DNA of 64,000 bases, from assembly GCA_963969395.1 (NCBI GenBank), contig OZ017803.1, positions 1,922,001 through 1,986,000 of the forward strand. The letters are read 5' to 3'. The first letter of the stretch is position 1. Every line of letters begins with the position of its first letter. The notes beneath the pieces are model-generated. The model had not been told where the DNA came from. It saw only the letters and a list, made by a program, of their open reading frames with translations, and ran no database searches. Positions 59,501 to 64,000 of the stretch are shown piece after piece. This DNA comes from Pseudoscleropodium purum (lineage: Eukaryota; Streptophyta; Bryopsida; Hypnales; Brachytheciaceae). The translations under genes and the position numbers were made by a program.

Positions 59501-60322
59501 CAACAACCCCCCATTCGAGGGGGCAGAAAAACTGTTTGGTGGAGTAGGGTTCTCCAAGGAACCGGGTAAAGGGGGTGGCAAGGGAGGAATGCCATGCACA
59601 CTGTGTCCTCATCCCACTTGTCGAAATTCAATGATTCAACAAGGAGTGTGTGCGTGCTTTGAATGCGACGGCACTCTGGTTCTCGATCCGGTGAGTGCTC
59701 CCAAGTGGAGACTTGATTGCAACAAGTGCAGTAATCTCGTCTATCTCCCGCATAATGCACACAAAATCGCAGTTTGTCAAGAACGGTGCGACGACTGTGG
59801 TTGCGCTCTTTTGGAGGTATGTGAGGACTTCCTCGTAATCTCATTTTCTTGTGTTGAAATAGGACCTTGCCTTGCAGCACAAGAGGCTCGTTAACCCACG
59901 TGCAATTTATTTCAGTGTAGAGGTTCTTGGGGGTCTGCCCTATGAATTATGTGTGTACTTTCACGCGCCTGATTAATTTCTGGATTCACTTTTCTTCTAC
60001 GCACGTCTTCTAAAAGGTAGCGCAAGACAGTCCACAAATTGCATTCAGTGGTGGATCCAAGGCACTGATTTCGATTGTTTGGAGGCAGGTCAATTTCAAC
60101 AAGAATTCAACCCCGCTTGCAGATGGAGCCACCTTACATAGAGCATGTCTTCTATGTGACAAGCTGCTATATTCTCTAGTGGAGGTGAAGCATGGTAGAT
60201 CGTTTTTTAGTAGGTCTGGGCGAGGGCGAGGGAGAGGCAGGGGTCGAGGGCGTGGTCGGCGTGGTCGAGGTCGTAGCAGGGGAAGAGGTGAAGATCCTCG
60301 GATGAGTTTCAGAGATTTTTAG
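53523..60322 (+). CDS. TOP3B: DNA topoisomerase 3-beta (16 exons, 869 aa)
   Basis: Type IA topoisomerase that passes single strands of DNA, and in animals also RNA. Exons are 53523-53543, 53700-53756, 54529-54632, 54863-54956, 55178-55277, 55419-55665, 56004-56166, 56540-56659, 57023-57102, 57346-57627, 57752-57920, 58246-58374, 58587-58799, 58982-59161, 59400-59816 and 60089-60322. All are frame-consistent (870 codons with stop), close to human TOP3B at 862 residues. The TOPRIM domain has VAEKPS (E10) and [10 protein letters not shown] (D114, D116, E118). The active-site tyrosine is Y330 in [24 protein letters not shown] and FQGKYGNLD separate it from TOP3A. C-terminal Cys pairs (CGKC/CPSC, CPYC/CTLC, CFEC/CNKC, CDDC/CLLC) form zinc ribbons. 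They are followed by an RG-rich tail ([12 protein letters not shown] onward) ending MSFRDF. Confidence 0.96.
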
Positions 60323-61081
60323 ACAATTGCTCAAGGCATCTACTAACCTAGAATCTCACTTGGAGGAATTTTGGACCAGACCACGAGCAAGTGGAGAAGA
60401 CCAAAACTTTGTTCATCAGACCTCAAAAGTGTGGGTTTTCAGTCGTCAGAGGTACCAAAGCCTTCACTCTTAAGTCTTAACGGTGGGTTGAGCTGCTAAA
60501 ATCATCTGTATACCAATTTCGTTGTCAAACTGGAGGGTTTGGGTTAGGCAAAATGTGACCATTAAAAATGTAGGCATTTTCTGATGGCCTTTTGTACCTA
60601 GTTTTGATTCCCCTCTACCGGTAGTGGTTCACAAGAGTTGGGCATTCATTATGCACTATATCATACAATCCCCTGTCAAAGACAGCAGCGTCGGAGCAAT
60701 TTCATATCTCCATTCTGAGGTGGGTAATAACTTTCGCAAATTGTTCTTGCAGTGCTACAGTTCCACATTCTCGGTAAAGACCTCTTGTCTTCTGAGCAGT
60801 GCAGTTTATTGGCTCTGTCCCTAGGACACAGACTACCCATCAACTTCTCAATTTCGAGTGTCCAAATCTTATCTACAACCCGTTTCTAACGCATCAACCC
60901 CTTATCATGAAAGACTATTGACTCATGACATTCAAGTTGATCTTTCCATCCATGTATGGATAATTTCAACTGCAGTTCTTTTGGCAACCCTAAATGAAAT
61001 AAGTGCATGGTGAATGTGAACCCTGGAAGTCAAAGCTCTAAAGCAATGACAAAGCCTTCTCTAACTAATTGTCAATGATTT
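60323..61081. other. 3' flank of TOP3B and spacer
   Basis: Contains the TOP3B 3' UTR. No gene is recognised. A polyadenylation site could not be assigned confidently. Confidence 0.45.
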
Positions 61082-61720
61082 GGGGTAGTCACACCTTCAT
61101 TGCACACCCATTTTTTAACCCTATATGTATGGGTTGGTTTTTGTAGAAATCATCATTTTTTGATATTATGGAAATGAATGGTTTAAAAAAAGGAAAAGTA
61201 TTCATTTGAAGTCAAACTATTATAGTAGAAGTTTCCTTTTCACAACAAAATTTAGAGGATGAATAGTTGTACTTTTGTCCTATTTAGAAGAATTCTCTAT
61301 TATTGATTGGACATTTAGTATTTGTGATAATGTTACAGGGTCAAATGATTAGGGGTAGTCATACATTTTTCACTATATACCCATTCTTTAGAGAATGGGG
61401 ATGTTGTAGTTCCCCATTAGCTTCCCATTGATAGAATATTTTTCTTTTGTAAAAAATTTTCTACATCTATTATTCTCTTCAAGGAGTGAATAGTAGACAT
61501 GAAGAAGATTTCTCCATGGAAGTATCTTTTCTTGGTTCTATGCACTCTTAAGTTTCATCCCTTTGTTGTTGCTACATCCCCATTCTTTGATCTCATCTTC
61601 CACATGCCACAAAAGGAGAGTCACTGCTTCACTTTGAATTGCTCCCTATTGACTCATGTTTTCTCTTACCAACTTCTTGTTCTTCTTAGAAGTTTCTTTG
61701 GTAAAGGTGTGACTATCCTA
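61082..61720. repeat. Possible inverted-repeat element, about 640 bp
   Basis: GGGGTAGTCACACCTT at 61082 has an inverted counterpart ending at 61720, whose reverse complement is AGGATAGTCACACCTT. A further direct version, GGGGTAGTCATACATTTTTC, lies near 61341 with a shared ACCCATTYTTTA block. No clear target duplication is seen. Confidence 0.35.
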
Positions 61721-63400
61721 TTGTGAACAATTGTAGAATTCATGTAAGCATGGTTGATATTTGTATGTCATGTTTTCACTTTATTTCATAGACATTAAAT
61801 GATCAAACAATTACTTGAATTTGTAATATAATGATCCAGAGTTTGGAGACATTTTTTACTTGCTCTCTAACTACTTGCACTTCGTAAGTTGAACAATAGC
61901 AAATCGTTTAGTCTTTGAAGTTTTCTTAGCATTCCATACTTTGCTCCTACTACAAAAGCCTCTAGAGAGTTCCAATCAATGTAATACTACAGTAAGGTAG
62001 GTACAATGGTGTTCCCACTAAGGTTCTTAAAGATTTGTGTTGTAAATGAGCTATGACTTTCTCAACATTCAAATCTCTATCTCAACATTGACATTCCTAC
62101 CACCTTCTACAAATATCTTCAATGCTTGTTAGATTATCATATTGTTTATGAATTTCTTTTCTAGAAGTCTAGTTGAATTCTTCAATATAAAATAAATTCA
62201 ATTCAATATTGGTAGAACAAAAGTCTCAAGCTAAGAAGATTCACAATCTTGTAGTAGTCGCACAAAGTGCAAAAAATTCATTTTATTTTACTTTAAATGC
62301 AAATATTTTGCAATCTATGAGTTCAAAGTTTTGAAATTTCATAATATACTAGTACTAGTGTAAATCAAGATTATACAATTAAAAATGCAAAAACACAATT
62401 CTTAAAGTTTCAAGCTCTTTACAATAATAATAGCTATTTTGGTGAAAAAAAGGCCTCAAGAATTTAAAGTTAATCCCTTTTAATTTGTAGGCTTTAGTAG
62501 GATTACTATATTTGGTACTGTATTTTATCATAAGAAGAGATATAATAGCCTATCACCCCCCGTAGACGAAGAGGACAGAAGTTTAGATTTTTTCTACCCA
62601 TATATGCTATACCAAAGTACATTATTCTAATCTAAAATCAAAAAAGTCTAGAGGTATCGAACTTGGTAAATTTGTAAGTGTTAGTTATGTTGGAATTGAG
62701 ATTCAATATATGGCGGTTTGAGGTGGTATTCTTCATAGGTGAGCGGTGGAGCCAAGGACAATCAAATGTGTACTTGCACAGTGAACACTTTGAGTGGTGT
62801 AATGTCCCACAACTCGCATGACAGTCATCTTTTAACCGGATCGAGCAATTTTGGAAGTTTAGGTGGCATTTGCGGTTTCATTGCCAAAATGAAGCACCAA
62901 TCAAAAGATAGCATGAGGGAACAACACGGATTGCTCGAGGTGTCCCAGGACTATGGCTCAAATTGTAACTGCTTCACCCACGCATCTGCTTGGAGGGATG
63001 GCAATGGAACACCAAAAATTTCACTGCAAACATATACATTTTCATGACAATGAGAACACAATTCAGAAGGCCATCAACAAAAAACATACAATTATCAAAA
63101 CAGGAGTTTGTTATTACATAGGTCCATATGGGCATCAAAAAGGTTCTTTTAATTCTATTCAAAATTACGTTCTAGTAATCTAATCCAATGTCTTTGAATG
63201 AAGATAGTTTTGCCACTTCAATGTATGTTCACTTCCTACAACAACATATTGACTTCCGCAACGTTTGGATCAAAACGAGTGGTGTCAAGGCACTCTTGTA
63301 CAGGCATGGTCTTCACCTTTTCTAGTGTTTTGAACATCTACCTTCTATTTCAACTTCCACCACAAAACATGTACAAAAGTAGAAGTTAGAATGGTTTGAA
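61721..63400. other. AT-rich spacer, possible 3' part of a piggyBac element
   Basis: No gene is recognised. The part adjoining 63401 would be the 3' end of the piggyBac element on the minus strand. TTAATCCC occurs near 62471 (AAAGTTAATCCCTTTT), but without the family terminal repeat beyond it. A 102-codon plus-strand frame at 62739-63047 matches nothing I know. Confidence 0.35.
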
Positions 63401-64000
63401 CTAAGGTATGCAATCGAGCTTCTCATGGTGAAACAAATAGCATGTCTCATAACACATCCATTTCGCCCCACACACATTGCAATACCATTGTTGTACATGA
63501 CCGCAAACTACACAAGAATGCTTTAGCTTTGAATGCAAAGGGACGTGAATGCAATCTGGCCTTTGTCTTCGTGCTACTTGACTAGTTGGCACTTTCTTCT
63601 TAGTCCTAGCATTCATAGCTTCTTGAATCAGGTGTTTCCCCACTATGATTTTAAATTGAAGGTGAGACATCACCTTCAATCCCAACTTTTCCATCTCGTG
63701 AATCTATATTACATACAAATTGACAATGCTTTTGTCAACTAGAAAATGAAAAATCTTCAACCACCACTTGTGACACCTCAATTGAGACGAATCATTCCCA
63801 CGTAATTGATCAATGACGTCAACTCCCTACATATATTTCACATATTGGCAATGTATTGGTGATGAAGGCACGACCAATTATCATCCTCTTTAAATACGAC
63901 GAAGGACCTTGCATTGCTCTTTAGGACCCATGGTGTTGCAACCATGCTTAGTAGTGTAACAAGCTTCTTCTCTTGCCATGAAATGACACCCATCTACTGG
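63401..64000 (-). pseudogene. piggyBac transposase, C-terminal part (runs off the window edge)
   Basis: The minus-strand translation contains GVDVIDQLRGNDSSQLR then CHKWWLKIFHFLVDKSIVNL. This is the family's GGVD-DQ block, which in characterised members carries the third catalytic Asp, followed by the KWW-F-LD-AIVN helix. After a TAG stop it continues with MSHLQFKIIVGKHLIQEA. It ends in a Cys-rich finger with CVVCGHVQQWYCNVCG, CYET and CYLFHH, ending LDCIP-stop, as in piggyBac C-terminal zinc-binding domains. At least one stop and apparent frame changes near 63830-63950 indicate decay. The remainder lies beyond 64000. It is a second copy, distinct from the one at 26230-27840. Confidence 0.8.

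Noticed and set aside
1..64000. CRISPR arrays, operons or bacterial-type regulatory sites
   Set aside because: The window is eukaryotic nuclear DNA with spliceosomal introns, and no regularly spaced repeats with unique spacers were seen.

Overview
The window is nuclear DNA of a streptophyte plant. The three clear protein genes are split by short spliceosomal introns (about 60-1,000 bp). They encode a plant-type HAK/KUP potassium transporter, an organellar EF-P-like factor with an N-terminal targeting extension, and topoisomerase 3-beta. Exons are of moderate GC and the spacers are very AT-rich and full of transposon debris. Small introns and unusual transposon content hint at a non-seed plant such as a bryophyte, but nothing here settles the species.

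Layout. 0-7.4 kb: spacer with two complete and one partial TTAA-flanked (piggyBac-type) element and a CACTA miniature element. 7.4-14.6 kb: KUP transporter on the minus strand, with a tandemly triplicated noncoding 5' exon. 14.9-25.5 kb: repeat-rich spacer with seven more TTAA elements, one nested in another and one apparently half-inverted. 26.2-27.9 kb: a dead piggyBac transposase gene on the minus strand, interrupted by a 283-bp GC-rich hAT miniature element. 29.9-39 kb: further DNA-transposon remains (a 1.27-kb non-autonomous CACTA element, a TNP2/DUF4216 fragment). 39.1-44.3 kb: another TTAA element, then the EF-P-like gene (minus). 44.3-52 kb: spacer with a TA-flanked foldback, two abutting TTAA element fragments and a gag-knuckle scrap. 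52.1-53.05 kb: a decayed PDCD2/TSR4-like gene (minus), head to head with TOP3B (53.5-60.3 kb, plus). 60.3-64 kb: spacer ending in the C-terminal part of a second piggyBac transposase.

The main finding is a set of at least thirteen copies or fragments of miniature elements flanked by TTAA or one-base variants, with ends reading CCCCTAAA. They fall into at least three groups of constant length: about 931 bp in two diverged subfamilies, about 656 bp, and 578 bp. Two decayed piggyBac transposase genes lie in the same 64 kb. TTAA target choice and CCY-starting ends are piggyBac hallmarks, so this looks like a substantial piggyBac-derived MITE population in a plant, where the superfamily is rarely described.

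The host genes are unrelated in function (K+ transport, organellar translation, DNA/RNA topology) and do not form a pathway. Exon coordinates were derived by hand from splice sites and reading-frame continuity. All three models are frame-consistent: 793, 240 and 869 residues.
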